Assembly (NCBI RefSeq): GCF_002993335.1 | Contig: NZ_PVNS01000008.1 | Coordinates: forward strand, 62,001 to 126,000 | Source: Alkalicoccus urumqiensis | Lineage (GTDB): Bacteria > Bacillota > Bacilli > Bacillales > Salisediminibacteriaceae | Direction: 5' to 3' | DNA: 64,000 nucleotides | Shown: piece after piece, positions 18,625 through 27,825 of the stretch | Layout of the letters: each line of letters opens with the position of its first letter | How positions within the stretch are numbered: position 1 is the first letter of the stretch | Notes under the pieces: generated by a model | Told to the model about the DNA's origin: nothing | The model's database searches: none | The model's input: the letters and a program-made list of their open reading frames with translations, nothing else | Translations under genes and position numbers: made by a program

Positions 18625-19749
18625 ATGAAGGAAATTACTTTAAAGCTGCAGGGAAAACTGGACCGTCTGACAAACAAAACGTTTAAGTTTGATGAACGGG
18701 TCGGCGAAGGCTGGTTTTCTGCTGTCTATTTTCTTAAAACCAAGCAGATCGCCGAAAAAATGGTTCCGGATAATATCGTGACCATGCAGTTTTTTCAAAA
18801 AGAAAGCGCTGTTCTCTGTGGAACAGATGAAGCCATTGCGCTTCTTCAGGAGTTTGCGGTGGATCCGGAAAAGCTGGAGGTGCACTCTCTGGAAGATGGA
18901 GACAAGATTGAACCATTTGAAACAGTCCTGACGATCACGGGACCTTATCAGCACTTTGGTTTTCTTGAGGGTGTTATCGATGGCATTCTGGCCCGCCGTA
19001 CTTCTGTTGCAACGAACGTTTATGAAGTCGTCAGGGCAGCCAAAAAGTCCGGCCGGGAGAAGCCGGTTATTTTTATGGGTGACAGAGATGATCACTTCAC
19101 CATGCAGGCCGGCGACGGCTATGCAGCATTTATCGGCGGATCAAAAGCACAGGCGACCCATGCGATGAATGAATGGTGGGGCAAGACTGGAATCGGAACG
19201 ATGCCGCATGCCCTGATCCAGCTGTTTAGAGGAGATCTGGTGCAGGCAACGAAGGCATATCAGGAAACATTTCCTCATGATGAACTTCTGGCACTTGTCG
19301 ATTACAACAATGACGTCATCGAAGATTCGTTGAAAGTAGCCCGTGCGTTTGGCAGTGAATTGAGCGGTGTGCGGCTTGATACATCCAATCATATGGTGGA
19401 TCGTTACTTTACACGTCATCAGGATGTTCTGGGAAGCTTTGACCCCCGCGGAGTTAATCCACCGCTTATTTTTGCGCTTCGGGAAGCATTGGATAATGAA
19501 GGATTCCACCACGTTAAAATCGTCGCCTCCGGCGGCTTTGATGCCGGAAGGATAGCGGAATACGAAGAAAAAGGTGTGCCGGTGGATATGTACGGGGTCG
19601 GCAGCAGCCTGTTAAAAGTACATATAGGCTTTACCGGAGATAATGTGCTGCTGAACGGCGATCATGAAGCGAAGGAAGGCAGAAGGTATCGTCCCAACGA
19701 ACGTCTCCTGCCGATTCAGCTCGATCCCCGCAGCGGAAAATCAACGTAA
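18625..19749 (+). CDS. nicotinate phosphoribosyltransferase
   Basis: A 374-residue member of the short nicotinate phosphoribosyltransferase group, which converts nicotinate and PRPP to nicotinate mononucleotide for NAD salvage. Typical segments are the N-terminal KFDERVGEGWFSAVYF, GDRDDHFTMQAGDGYA, the barrel strand VRLDTSNH, and a phosphate-binding IVASGGFDAGRI / YGVGSSLL pair near the C terminus. It is shorter than B. subtilis PncB (about 490), so it belongs to a different branch, and no gene symbol is given. The ATG at 18625 is preferred to TTG 18622, with AAGGAGA 8 bases upstream. Confidence 0.85.
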   Translation: MKEITLKLQGKLDRLTNKTFKFDERVGEGWFSAVYFLKTKQIAEKMVPDNIVTMQFFQKESAVLCGTDEAIALLQEFAVDPEKLEVHSLEDGDKIEPFETVLTITGPYQHFGFLEGVIDGILARRTSVATNVYEVVRAAKKSGREKPVIFMGDRDDHFTMQAGDGYAAFIGGSKAQATHAMNEWWGKTGIGTMPHALIQLFRGDLVQATKAYQETFPHDELLALVDYNNDVIEDSLKVARAFGSELSGVRLDTSNHMVDRYFTRHQDVLGSFDPRGVNPPLIFALREALDNEGFHHVKIVASGGFDAGRIAEYEEKGVPVDMYGVGSSLLKVHIGFTGDNVLLNGDHEAKEGRRYRPNERLLPIQLDPRSGKST

Positions 19750-19772
19750 GGCGCAGAAAAAGCAGGTACGGA

Positions 19773-19800
19773 GCAGCCGGAACGATCCGGCTGCTTTTCT
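19773..19800 (+). terminator. rho-independent terminator after the phosphoribosyltransferase gene
   Basis: GCAGCCGG (19773-19780) pairs with CCGGCTGC (19787-19794) over a 6-base loop, followed by TTTTCT. Confidence 0.88.
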
Positions 19801-19885
19801 GTATCGTATTCCGGGCTGCTGTATTTCTTCAGTTTGTGAGGAAGAACAGACGGTCTGGATTAGAATACTTTACTATGGAGTACAT

Positions 19886-19905
19886 CCGCCTTTCCGGAAA
19901 GGCGG
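19886..19905. repeat. perfect 20-bp palindrome
   Basis: CCGCCTTTCC is followed immediately by its complement GGAAAGGCGG and then TTTCT. It may be a second weak terminator or a protein-binding site upstream of murC. Confidence 0.6.
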
Positions 19906-20164
19906 TTTCTACTCCAGTAAGTTGTGCAATGGTCTGGAAACCTCAAATCAGCCGCAATAGAAGCTGCTCATGACGAAAGAAGACCAAATAAAAGAAAATA
20001 AGTGAGTATAATGGCACGAAAAGTGACGGTTTCCAGCCAGGGGATTGAACGCTGGGAATACGGTCCTGCATAGCCCGGAGAGGAAATGTCTGCTATAATG
20101 AGGACTGGCTCCGGTCAGATAATCTGCCGGCAAATCAACTAAGACAGGTGGAGGCAATAAACCT

Positions 20165-21487
20165 ATGACCCACTATCATTTTATAGGAATTAAAGGATCC
20201 GGGATGAGTGCGCTGGCACAAATCCTGAAAGATATGAATTATACGATTCAAGGTTCGGATGTGGATAAACGGTTCTTTACGCAGGGCCCATTGGAAGATC
20301 GTCAAATTCCGATCCTGCCGTTCCAGGAGAGCAATATTCAGCCGGGGCAGACAATTGTAGCCTCTCCGGCATATAACGAAACAAATGAAGAAGTGAGACG
20401 TGCAGGGCAGCTCGGCATGGAAGTGCATCCCTATCCCACATTTCTCGGAAGCTTTCTAGAGCAGTTCACAAGCATTGCCGTTACCGGCGCCCACGGAAAA
20501 ACGACGACGACCGGTCTGCTGGCCCACGTTCTCTCGGGTGCAGAGGCAACGTCATACCTGATCGGTGATGGGACCGGGCGTGGTGTAAAAGACAGCGAGT
20601 ATTTTGCGTTTGAAGCGTGCGAATACCGCCGTCATTTTCTACATTACCATCCGGACTATGCGATTATGACGAATGTCGATTTCGACCATCCTGATTACTT
20701 TGCCGACGTAAATGATGTGTTTTCTGCTTTTCAGGAGATGGCTTCCCAGGTGAAGAAAGCTATTTTTGCCTGTGGGGATGATGAGCACCTTCAGCAGCTG
20801 CAGGCCGATGTGCCGGTTATTTATTACGGCACAGAGGAGCATAACGATCTGCGGGCGGTTAATATCACCGCTGACAAAAACGGAACTCACTTTGACTGCC
20901 TGATCCGCGGCGGAGAAAAAGAACAGTTTACAATTCCAGGCTACGGCACCCATCACGTTTTGAATGCTCTGTCGATTATTGCTGTCTGTGAATATGAAGA
21001 CGTGGATCTGGAAGTGGTGCGGAGCCGCCTTGCAACGTTTGACGGCGTGAAAAGACGCTTTACAGAGACCGAAGCAGGCTCGCAGGTGCTGATCGATGAT
21101 TACGCCCACCACCCGACGGAAATACGCGCGACAATCGAATCGGCAAAAATGAAATATCCGGAGAAAAAAGCAGTCGCTGTCTTTCAGCCGCATACCTTTT
21201 CCAGGACGGAAGCATTTCTCGATGATTTTGCCGACTCCTTAAAGGGAGCGGATTACGTATATCTATGCGATATTTTCTCCTCAGCAAGAGAGAAAAAAGC
21301 GGACTTGACCATTCAGGACCTGCAGGAGCGGATTCCGGAAGCTGTCCTTTTATCCGAGGCAGAGGTTTCCCGCTTAGACGGGCACTCCGACAGCGTCCTT
21401 CTCTTCATGGGGGCAGGGGATGTGTCCAAGTATCAGCGGGCTTATGAATCATACCTCGGAGTGGAAAAAGAAACGCAGGCAGAATAA
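20165..21487 (+). CDS. murC: UDP-N-acetylmuramate--L-alanine ligase
   Basis: A 440-residue Mur ligase (B. subtilis 432) that adds L-alanine to UDP-MurNAc in the cytosol, the first peptide step of peptidoglycan synthesis. The N-terminal UDP-binding glycine motif [13 protein letters not shown], the ATP loop [10 protein letters not shown] (about residues 106-115), the central [10 protein letters not shown], and the C-terminal [10 protein letters not shown] with FQPHTFSRT are all intact. The ATG follows GGTGGAGG with a 10-base spacer. It has its own promoter and stands between unrelated genes, with ytxGHJ nearby as in B. subtilis. Confidence 0.97.
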   Translation: MTHYHFIGIKGSGMSALAQILKDMNYTIQGSDVDKRFFTQGPLEDRQIPILPFQESNIQPGQTIVASPAYNETNEEVRRAGQLGMEVHPYPTFLGSFLEQFTSIAVTGAHGKTTTTGLLAHVLSGAEATSYLIGDGTGRGVKDSEYFAFEACEYRRHFLHYHPDYAIMTNVDFDHPDYFADVNDVFSAFQEMASQVKKAIFACGDDEHLQQLQADVPVIYYGTEEHNDLRAVNITADKNGTHFDCLIRGGEKEQFTIPGYGTHHVLNALSIIAVCEYEDVDLEVVRSRLATFDGVKRRFTETEAGSQVLIDDYAHHPTEIRATIESAKMKYPEKKAVAVFQPHTFSRTEAFLDDFADSLKGADYVYLCDIFSSAREKKADLTIQDLQERIPEAVLLSEAEVSRLDGHSDSVLLFMGAGDVSKYQRAYESYLGVEKETQAE

Positions 21488-21517
21488 TCTGCCTGCGCCA
21501 TTCTTCTGCCGGAGGGG

Positions 21518-22639
21518 CTATTTTGTCAGCTGTTCGGGGTTCAGCTGCTGGAGGTCCTCCGGGACGAACCGTCCATTACGCCTGATCAGCTCGCCGTCGA
21601 AATAAAGGTCTCCGCCGCCGTATTCTTCACGCTGGATATGCACAAGATCCCAGTGTACTGCTGAGTCATTGCCATTATACGCATTATCGTACGCCTGTCC
21701 GGGAGTGAAATGAAAACTGCCGTCAATTTTCTCATCAAATAAAATATCCTGCATCGGGTGCTTGATATAAGGATTGACACCGATCGCAAATTCACCGATG
21801 AATCTGGCACCTTCATCCGTATCGAGAATTTCATTGAGCTTCGCAGTGTTATCCCCCGCGGAAGCATCGATGATTTTCCCGTTTTGGAACGTAAATGTCA
21901 CGTTCTCGAAAGATGATCCCTGATAAGGAGACACGGTGTTATAGGCAATCGTCCCGTTAACGGAATCTTTTACCGGGGCTGTATAGACTTCGCCGTCCGG
22001 AATATTCAGCCGGCCTGCGCATTTAACTGCCGGAATATCCTTAATGGAAAACGTAAGGTCCGTGCCAGGAGCGGAAATCTGTACCTGGTCTGTTTTTTCC
22101 ATTCGTGCTGCGAGAGCATCCATCGCTTTATCCATACGGCTGTAGTCGAGCGTACATACATCAAAGTAAAAGTCTTCAAAGGCTTCTGTGCTCGTACCGG
22201 CAAGCTGTGCCATGGAAGCGGTCGGATAGCGGAGAACGACCCATTTTGTGCTGGGGACCCGGATTTTTCGGTGCACTTCTGTACCGACTGTTTTCTGGTG
22301 AAGGGCCATATGCTCGGAAGGAACATCTGACAGCTCATTAATATTGTCTCCTGCGCGGAGGCCGATATACGCGTCCATCTGTTTCATGACGTAGGCTTCA
22401 AATTCAGCCGTTTTTTCCTGCTGCTGAGGCGTCGCTCTCATAAGCAATGCACGGTTTACGGCATGCTCTTTCAGGGAAACGAAAGGTAGTGCATCTGCAC
22501 GGTACGCTTCTTCTACGAGCGCGTTGACAAGCTCCTGCTGCACCCCGAAATTTTCGATGAGTACTTTTTCCCCCGGCTTCAGGCTGGTGGAATAGTGGAT
22601 GAGTGTTTCTGCGAGCTTTTGAATACGTGGATCTTTCAT
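21518..22639 (-). CDS. ampS: M29-family aminopeptidase (AmpS type)
   Basis: A 373-residue metallo-aminopeptidase of family M29 (thermophilic aminopeptidase T group). Conserved metal-site segments are visible in order: EFAIGVNP, the HPMQDILFDEKIDGSFH region, and HWDLVHIQREEYGGGDLYFDG-like sequence near the C terminus supplying His and Asp ligands. The open frame begins at 22669, but ATG 22639 has AGGAGGG 8 bases upstream and matches the usual MKDPRIQKLAE start. It is transcribed toward murC. In B. subtilis ampS lies elsewhere, so this is a local rearrangement between murC and ytxG. Confidence 0.9.
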   Translation of the reverse strand: MKDPRIQKLAETLIHYSTSLKPGEKVLIENFGVQQELVNALVEEAYRADALPFVSLKEHAVNRALLMRATPQQQEKTAEFEAYVMKQMDAYIGLRAGDNINELSDVPSEHMALHQKTVGTEVHRKIRVPSTKWVVLRYPTASMAQLAGTSTEAFEDFYFDVCTLDYSRMDKAMDALAARMEKTDQVQISAPGTDLTFSIKDIPAVKCAGRLNIPDGEVYTAPVKDSVNGTIAYNTVSPYQGSSFENVTFTFQNGKIIDASAGDNTAKLNEILDTDEGARFIGEFAIGVNPYIKHPMQDILFDEKIDGSFHFTPGQAYDNAYNGNDSAVHWDLVHIQREEYGGGDLYFDGELIRRNGRFVPEDLQQLNPEQLTK

Positions 22640-22794
22640 TCGGCAATCCCTCCTGATCTGTGATGACACCGTTTCATTTTACGCCCGGTGGTGAAAAAAT
22701 TCCAGTAATCCGGGAGATCGGCAGGAAATCGCACCTTCGGCAGCGAAACATAGTAGAGAAGGCCGGACAGATGATATTTATAAAGGAGGCAGGT

Positions 22795-23235
22795 ATGATG
22801 GAATGGTTATTATATGTAAGTCTGCTTATTATTGCACTCGCGTTTGTTATTCTGGTAGTTTCCATTATTTCAACGCTGAAGTCGTTAAAGCAGACGATGA
22901 ACAGTGTGTCGACAACCGTAGATGATCTCCAGACGCAGCTGGACGGCATCACAACCGAATCGTCCAACCTGGTACATAAGACGAACGATCTGGCAGATGA
23001 TCTGCAGCGCAAATCCGATTCTTTAAACAGCGTATTTGAGGCGGCCCATGAACTGGGTGTCACTTTTCAAAATATGAATCAGTCGGTTAAGCGGGTATCT
23101 GACTCTGTGTCCAGACAGGCGGATGAACGTTCTGAGCAGGCTGCAAAAGCAGTGCAGTGGGGCAATGTAGCTATGGAACTCTGGAGCCGCTGGAAAAAGA
23201 CACAGGCGAAGGAAGCTGCCGGCCGTACGCGATAA
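22795..23235 (+). CDS. ytxG: YtxG family (DUF948) general stress protein
   Basis: A 146-residue protein with one N-terminal membrane span (about residues 3-27) followed by a long predicted coiled coil containing heptad-like TVDDLQTQLDG and DLADDLQRK segments; this is the DUF948 pattern. Two adjacent ATGs (22795, 22798) follow AAGGAGG; the first is listed. It starts the ytxG-ytxH-ytxJ operon, which is under sigma-B and sigma-H control in B. subtilis. Here an AGGAAAT (22723-22729) with a downstream GCGAAAC is at best a weak sigma-H-like pair. Confidence 0.88.
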   Translation: MMEWLLYVSLLIIALAFVILVVSIISTLKSLKQTMNSVSTTVDDLQTQLDGITTESSNLVHKTNDLADDLQRKSDSLNSVFEAAHELGVTFQNMNQSVKRVSDSVSRQADERSEQAAKAVQWGNVAMELWSRWKKTQAKEAAGRTR

Positions 23236-23251
23236 AAGGAGGAAATCATGC

Positions 23252-23638
23252 ATGAGTGAAGCAAACGGTGTGAGTGTCAAGGACTTTGTGACAGGAGCCC
23301 TTGCAGGGGCGATGGTCGGCGCTTCGGCCGCGTTCCTTTTTGCGCCGACATCGGGGCGCAGGCTGCGTGAGGGAATTAACGAACAGGCAAAAGAAAGCAC
23401 AGTAACAATCGCTAATAACATCCGCAGGCTGACCCGTTCGCTGCGCAGAGACATGAAAGAACTAAAAGACTCCGCAGATTATCTTCTCGATGATTTCGAT
23501 GACGTCTCCGGTGATATCGCTTCGTCGGTGCGTCAGGAAGTCGAAGATCTGCAGCGTTCTGTTGAACAGCTGATTAAAGAAGTGGAAGAACGTGAAGCGG
23601 CTAAAAAGGGGGAACAGACAGATGATGACCATTATTGA
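23252..23638 (+). CDS. ytxH: YtxH family general stress protein
   Basis: A 128-residue protein with a glycine/alanine-rich hydrophobic segment (about residues 9-33, GALAGAMVGASAAFLFAPTS) typical of YtxH proteins, ending in the conserved APTSGRRLRE, then an amphipathic helical tail. It is probably membrane-associated; its biochemical role is unknown. The start ATG has AGGAGG 9 bases upstream, 17 bp after ytxG. Its last 17 bases overlap the ytxJ start. Confidence 0.9.
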   Translation: MSEANGVSVKDFVTGALAGAMVGASAAFLFAPTSGRRLREGINEQAKESTVTIANNIRRLTRSLRRDMKELKDSADYLLDDFDDVSGDIASSVRQEVEDLQRSVEQLIKEVEEREAAKKGEQTDDDHY

Positions 23639-23954
23639 TGCGTCGTCCGAACTGGATGAACTTCTGGAAACAAGTAACCGCTTTTTCCTGATGAAACACA
23701 GCCTTACCTGCCCTGTCAGCGCAGATGCGATGAAAGAAATGGAACAGGCAGAACCGGAACTGCGCACCCCTGTCTATGTTATCCACGTGCAGGAGTTCCG
23801 GGGAGGATGCACAAAGACCGCCGACCATTACGGAGTGAAGCATGAATCTCCGCAGGTGCTTCTCATCGATGGCGGGAAGGTGCAGAACCATACTTCCCAT
23901 TGGCACGTGACGGCAGACTGGATAAAAGCCGGAGACGAGGCGGCTGGGAATTAA
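23622..23954 (+). CDS. brxC: bacilliredoxin BrxC (YtxJ)
   Basis: A 110-residue thioredoxin-like protein of the YtxJ/BrxC family, which removes bacillithiol from proteins. The monothiol active site is KHSLTCPVSADA (Cys near residue 29), and the C-terminal KHESPQVLLIDGG holds the cis-proline. An extra cysteine in GGCTKTADHYG is unusual for the family as I know it. ATG 23622 (or 23625) follows AAGGGGG and overlaps the ytxH end, so the two are probably translationally coupled. Confidence 0.88.
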   Translation: MMTIIDASSELDELLETSNRFFLMKHSLTCPVSADAMKEMEQAEPELRTPVYVIHVQEFRGGCTKTADHYGVKHESPQVLLIDGGKVQNHTSHWHVTADWIKAGDEAAGN

Positions 23955-23978
23955 GCTATATCGATCATCAGATTAAAA

Positions 23979-24010
23979 AACCGCCGGTGCATTGATATGC
24001 GCCGGCGGTT
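23979..24010. terminator. bidirectional terminator between brxC and the FtsA-like gene
   Basis: AACCGCCGGTGCA and its near-complement TGCGCCGGCGGTT form a stem of about 12 pairs with a 6-base loop between convergent genes. A-rich and T-rich flanks are present on both sides. Confidence 0.85.
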
Positions 24011-24016
24011 CTATTT

Positions 24017-26176
24017 CTAATTGCTGCCTGAATGAAAAGCTGTTTGAGCTTCCCAGTCAAGTGTCAGTGTATCTCCATGAATAATCGGTGTTGAAAAGGA
24101 AACGGATTCCCCGCCCCGTCGGATAACAGGCTTCAGGCTACGGTCCTCCGGACGCGGGATCGTGATTTCGGCAAACACATCCTGAAAGATAAAGCTGTCA
24201 TTTCCGGTTTTTTCTGCTTTCAATTCGTCCTCCGGATAGATTTCTGTATCCAGGGAAAGTTTCTCTTTCTCCCGGAAACATTCAAACCGCTGTTTCTCAA
24301 GCGTTACAGGTTCTTCATTAAACGTGATCTGGATTGTGTGAATGGCAGGTTTCCCGCTCCAGACTTCCAGGGCTTCGGAGACAGTGGCTGTACCCGGAGA
24401 AAGGACTTCCACCGTATCATTTGCATGAATCGGCGTATCAGCAGAAGCCGGCGATCCGTTACGATAGATGCCCGCTTTCTGAAACACATCCACCGGACTA
24501 TTGTCTATATAAACAGCGGTATCAGAGGAGGTGGTTGTCACACGTTCTCCAAGAAGCGACGCGGCTCCATTTATCGTGGACGGCAGCTTTATCATCAGTT
24601 CATCGCCGTTTTTTAATGTCCGGGAGGGATCTGTCTTATGCTTATTTACAACAACATCAGGGTGGACCGTACGCTGTTTCCCGTTCCAGGTAATCTTCAG
24701 CGGAAATACTTCATCCAGGTCAGCGATTCTCACCACTGCATCGCTCCCATCTTTTCCTTTTATAGCCTGCAGGTGATCACCGTCGTTTACCCTTTCATCG
24801 ACTTCGACCTCTCTGCCGTTTACAGAGAGAGAGGGAGGTCCGCCGGGGGTTCCGTGAAACGTTCGCTTCCGGCCGTTAATAGTAACCATTACCGGTTCGC
24901 CGTAAGCACCGTAAAGATCCTGGAGATTCATGCCGCTCGCCAGCAGTGCATCTCCTGCATTCAAATGATGAATATCAAACATGCGGACAGAGCGGCCGTT
25001 TACATAGATCGTTTTGTATTCAATGGGATTTTCTTTTGCGGCGATCGCAATACCGACAGGAGTAACGAGTTCGGGTGTCGGCTCCACAGAATCCTGGAAG
25101 GTAATATTGGAGAGCGCGCGGATATCCCTGAGAGCCACACGGTTTTCCGGAAGTTCTAGCATTTCTGCAACTGCCTGCTGCATCCCGGGTGTCAGAGAAC
25201 CTCCGCCTACGAGCATAACGGCTTTCGGGGCTTCCCCGTTTAACCGGAGAATCTCATTGGCGATGGCACGTGCCGTTTCCTGAACAATTCCATTTAAAGC
25301 TGCTACCGCTTCGTCCGACGGGATAATCTGTTCCATTCCGAGGATATCGGTAAAAGAAACGGTTTTTTCCTGATCGAGAAGCCGTTTGATCCGTTCTGCT
25401 TCAGGAAAGTCCAGAAGGTAGTGATCGCTCAGCGCTTCTGTTACGGCATCGCCGGCACGCGGGACCATGCCGTATGCTTTTACGGTACCTTCTGCGGTAA
25501 TGGCAATATCGGAAGTACCTGCACCGATATCTACCAGAGCTACATTCAACCGGCGCATGGAGGAAGGAATTAATACATCCATGGCGGCAATCGGCTCAAG
25601 CGTCAGTGCTTCCATCTGCAGGCCGGCACGTTCCAGAGCAGCGAGAAGGGAGTCTACGACGACTTTAGGCAGAAATGTCGCTATAATATCGACGCCTGCT
25701 GTTGTGCCGGACTGATCGATGAGGCTGCCGATAATTTCGTTATCAAGCCGGTACCTTACGACGGAATAGCCGACACAGGCATCGTTACTGGTAGAAACTG
25801 CTTCGTTTTTGAGCAGTTTCCGCTGCGCGTTCTGTACAGCTGCAAGCTCCATATGAAGGACGCCGGCACGGTCGATAACAGGGCGCCCATCCAAGGGCGT
25901 TTCATAAGAGGTTTCCACCGTCCGGAGAGACCTGCCGGCAGCCGCTACGCATGCGGCAGGCAGAGGCCCGTGACGTTCCTCCAGCGTTTGTTTTACCTGT
26001 TTAATTGTTTCAGCAACTTCCAATACGTTATGTATCTGTCCATCAAGCATCGAGCGTTCTGTATGTTCCAGCCGTACCATATCTGTCACATGATAGCTGT
26101 TTCCGTTTTGTTCAAGCAGAAGACCGACAACCGATCTGGTGCCGATATCAAGTCCAAACAGAAGGGGAGATGTCAT
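24017..26176 (-). CDS. FtsA-like actin-fold ATPase with long repetitive C-terminal region
   Basis: A 719-residue protein. Residues 1-375 match the FtsA/PilM fold: phosphate motif FGLDIGTRSVVG at the N terminus, an SHS2-like insert, second phosphate motif LVDIGAGTSDIAI near 216, and adenosine motif VMLVGGGSLTPG near 320. It is not FtsA itself, which is about 440 residues and lies beside ftsZ. Residues 380-719 show periodic segments ending in GD-x-L or similar (NAGDALLASG, NDGDHLQAI, KNGDELMIK), suggesting tandem small beta-rich, possibly beta-grasp, domains. No membrane helix or FtsA-type C-terminal amphipathic anchor is obvious. A sigma-A promoter with an operator-like palindrome lies upstream. 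Its role is unknown; division or envelope function is a guess from the fold. Confidence 0.8.
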   Translation of the reverse strand: MTSPLLFGLDIGTRSVVGLLLEQNGNSYHVTDMVRLEHTERSMLDGQIHNVLEVAETIKQVKQTLEERHGPLPAACVAAAGRSLRTVETSYETPLDGRPVIDRAGVLHMELAAVQNAQRKLLKNEAVSTSNDACVGYSVVRYRLDNEIIGSLIDQSGTTAGVDIIATFLPKVVVDSLLAALERAGLQMEALTLEPIAAMDVLIPSSMRRLNVALVDIGAGTSDIAITAEGTVKAYGMVPRAGDAVTEALSDHYLLDFPEAERIKRLLDQEKTVSFTDILGMEQIIPSDEAVAALNGIVQETARAIANEILRLNGEAPKAVMLVGGGSLTPGMQQAVAEMLELPENRVALRDIRALSNITFQDSVEPTPELVTPVGIAIAAKENPIEYKTIYVNGRSVRMFDIHHLNAGDALLASGMNLQDLYGAYGEPVMVTINGRKRTFHGTPGGPPSLSVNGREVEVDERVNDGDHLQAIKGKDGSDAVVRIADLDEVFPLKITWNGKQRTVHPDVVVNKHKTDPSRTLKNGDELMIKLPSTINGAASLLGERVTTTSSDTAVYIDNSPVDVFQKAGIYRNGSPASADTPIHANDTVEVLSPGTATVSEALEVWSGKPAIHTIQITFNEEPVTLEKQRFECFREKEKLSLDTEIYPEDELKAEKTGNDSFIFQDVFAEITIPRPEDRSLKPVIRRGGESVSFSTPIIHGDTLTLDWEAQTAFHSGSN

Positions 26177-26270
26177 AAAAAAGACGCTCCTTTCATCTTA
26201 TTCTTCCACTGCACCCTGAATTTCACAAAACAGGCAGAGGACAGCAGGTGGAAAAAGAAAGTTTTTTTCT

Positions 26271-26299
26271 AGTATACATGATTTCAAATCCCTTGTCAG
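26271..26299 (-). promoter_or_regulatory. sigma-A promoter of the FtsA-like gene
   Basis: Read on the minus strand: CTGACA (26299-26294), a 17-bp spacer, then TATACT (26276-26271). The start codon lies about 95 bp downstream. The -35 lies inside the palindrome at 26291-26305. Confidence 0.7.
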
Positions 26300-26305
26300 A
26301 CAAGG
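26291..26305. promoter_or_regulatory. operator-like palindrome over the -35 element
   Basis: CCTTGTC, a central A, then GACAAGG: a perfect 7-1-7 inverted repeat that covers the -35 hexamer of the leftward promoter and lies 60 bp upstream of the aroA promoter. A repressor site is likely; the regulator is unknown. Confidence 0.55.
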
Positions 26306-26365
26306 ATTCCAGGAGGTGTTTATCGCTTTAATGCTTAAAAGCGTTTAATTATTAAAGAAAAAGGG

Positions 26366-26394
26366 CTGACAATTCCCGTTCCATCGTTTATAAT
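26366..26394 (+). promoter_or_regulatory. sigma-A promoter of aroA
   Basis: CTGACA (26366-26371), 17-bp spacer, TATAAT (26389-26394), 55 bp before the aroA start. Confidence 0.85.
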
Positions 26395-26448
26395 GACAAT
26401 TAATCCAACCAAGCACAGGCTTGAAAGTATAGAGAGGGGTTTTTTGAA

Positions 26449-27543
26449 ATGGGTAACGAGCAACTGGAAGAACTACGGAAACAGCTGGATGAGGTAAATG
26501 ATCAGCTGTTTGATCTCATCACAAAACGGGCGGAACTTGCTCAGGAAGTAGGGCGTGTCAAAGCAGCCCAGGGACTGAACCGTTTTGATCCTGTACGTGA
26601 GCGCAAAATGCTGGATGCTCTGGCAGCGAAGAACGAAGGACCATTTGAAACATCGACTATCCAGCATATCTTCAAGGAAATTTTCAAAGCCAGCCTTGAA
26701 CTGCAGGAAGATGATCACAGTAAGGCACTGCTCGTTTCCCGTAAGAAAAAGCAGGACGATACGATCGTAGATGTTAAAGGTGAAACGATCGGAGACGGTC
26801 AGCAGCGGATTATCGCAGGCCCATGTTCTGTAGAAAGCTTTGAACAGGTGGACGAAGTTGCAGCCGCACTGAAGCAGCAGGGAATTAAACTGATGCGCGG
26901 AGGCGCATTCAAGCCGCGTACTTCTCCATACGATTTTCAGGGGCTCGGAGAAGAAGGTCTGAAGATCCTTAAAGAAGTAGGCGAGAAGCATGACCTTGCC
27001 GTCATCAGCGAGATTGTTACACCTCATGATATCGAAAAAGCGGTGGACTACCTGGACGTCATTCAGATCGGTGCACGGAATATGCAGAACTTTGAACTTC
27101 TGAAAGCTGCAGGAAAAGTAAACAAGCCGATTCTTCTGAAGCGCGGCCTGTCTGCAACCATTAAAGAATTTATCAATGCAGCCGAGTACATCCACTCCCA
27201 GGGCAACGGTCAGGTTATCCTCTGCGAGCGCGGTATCCGCACGTACGAAACAGCGACGAGAAACACGCTGGATATTTCTGCAGTGCCGATTCTGAAGCAG
27301 GAAACCCACCTTCCGGTACTCGTGGATGTTACGCACTCCACAGGCCGCCGCGATCTGCTTCTGCCGACAGCAAAAGCGGCACTCGCAGTCGGAGCAGACG
27401 GCGTTATGACCGAAGTACACCCGGATCCAGCTGTCGCACTGTCCGATTCTGCCCAGCAGATGGATATTCCACAGTTCGGTGAATTTCTTGATCAGCTGAA
27501 AGCTTCCGGGCTTTATAAGCAGGGCGAAGCAACACTGCGTTAA
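26449..27543 (+). CDS. aroA: bifunctional chorismate mutase / 3-deoxy-7-phosphoheptulonate synthase
   Basis: A 364-residue fusion like B. subtilis AroA (358; called aroG elsewhere). Residues 1-90 form an AroQ-type chorismate mutase ([19 protein letters not shown] and [11 protein letters not shown]), which here also serves as the feedback sensor for chorismate and prephenate. Residues about 110-360 form the DAHP synthase, with [22 protein letters not shown] and a metal-binding CERGIRTYE. It commits phosphoenolpyruvate and erythrose 4-phosphate to aromatic amino acid synthesis. It sits immediately before ccpA, as in B. subtilis. Confidence 0.97.
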   Translation: MGNEQLEELRKQLDEVNDQLFDLITKRAELAQEVGRVKAAQGLNRFDPVRERKMLDALAAKNEGPFETSTIQHIFKEIFKASLELQEDDHSKALLVSRKKKQDDTIVDVKGETIGDGQQRIIAGPCSVESFEQVDEVAAALKQQGIKLMRGGAFKPRTSPYDFQGLGEEGLKILKEVGEKHDLAVISEIVTPHDIEKAVDYLDVIQIGARNMQNFELLKAAGKVNKPILLKRGLSATIKEFINAAEYIHSQGNGQVILCERGIRTYETATRNTLDISAVPILKQETHLPVLVDVTHSTGRRDLLLPTAKAALAVGADGVMTEVHPDPAVALSDSAQQMDIPQFGEFLDQLKASGLYKQGEATLR

Positions 27544-27583
27544 TGTAAATGGTACGGACCCGCAGTCCGTTATGCGGGGGTAG

Positions 27584-27614
27584 ATCCCACGATGCCTGTC
27601 ATCGTGGGATTTTC
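27584..27614 (+). terminator. rho-independent terminator after aroA
   Basis: ATCCCACGATG pairs perfectly with CATCGTGGGAT around a 5-base loop, followed by TTTCT. Confidence 0.9.
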
Positions 27615-27737
27615 TCTGCGGTGATTTCCGCTGCACTCTGGATAAATAAGGAATATTTATGGAGCGGATGCTGTTTTATCAAAAATAATGCGTAAATCCT
27701 TTAGGTATTTCGGCATTCAGACGATATCATTAATAGT

Positions 27738-27766
27738 TTGCGTGCCTCTATAAAGTATCGTATGAT
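27738..27766 (+). promoter_or_regulatory. sigma-A promoter of ccpA
   Basis: TTGCGT (27738-27743), 17-bp spacer, TATGAT (27761-27766), 60 bp before the ccpA start. The rest of the 282-bp gap 27544-27825 contains only the aroA terminator. Confidence 0.7.
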
Positions 27767-27825
27767 GAAAACAGCTATGAAAATAAGAAAAACTGCATCA
27801 TATAGAAGCAAGGAGGACACGACAA

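Larger units (their letters stand above)
19750..20164. other. 415-bp intergenic region before murC
   Basis: No gene is supported. It holds a terminator (19773-19800), a perfect 20-bp palindrome (19886-19905) and, at its right end, a probable extended -10 element TGCTATAAT (hexamer 20094-20099) about 65 bp before murC. A second TATAAT occurs at 20007-20012. Confidence 0.6.

Noticed and set aside
20011-20073. 20-codon ORF (MARKVTVSSQ...) upstream of murC
   Set aside because: No Shine-Dalgarno site and no resemblance to a known leader peptide.
19948-20157. 69-codon minus-strand frame upstream of murC
   Set aside because: Cysteine- and histidine-rich random-looking protein, no ribosome-binding site, runs through the murC promoter.
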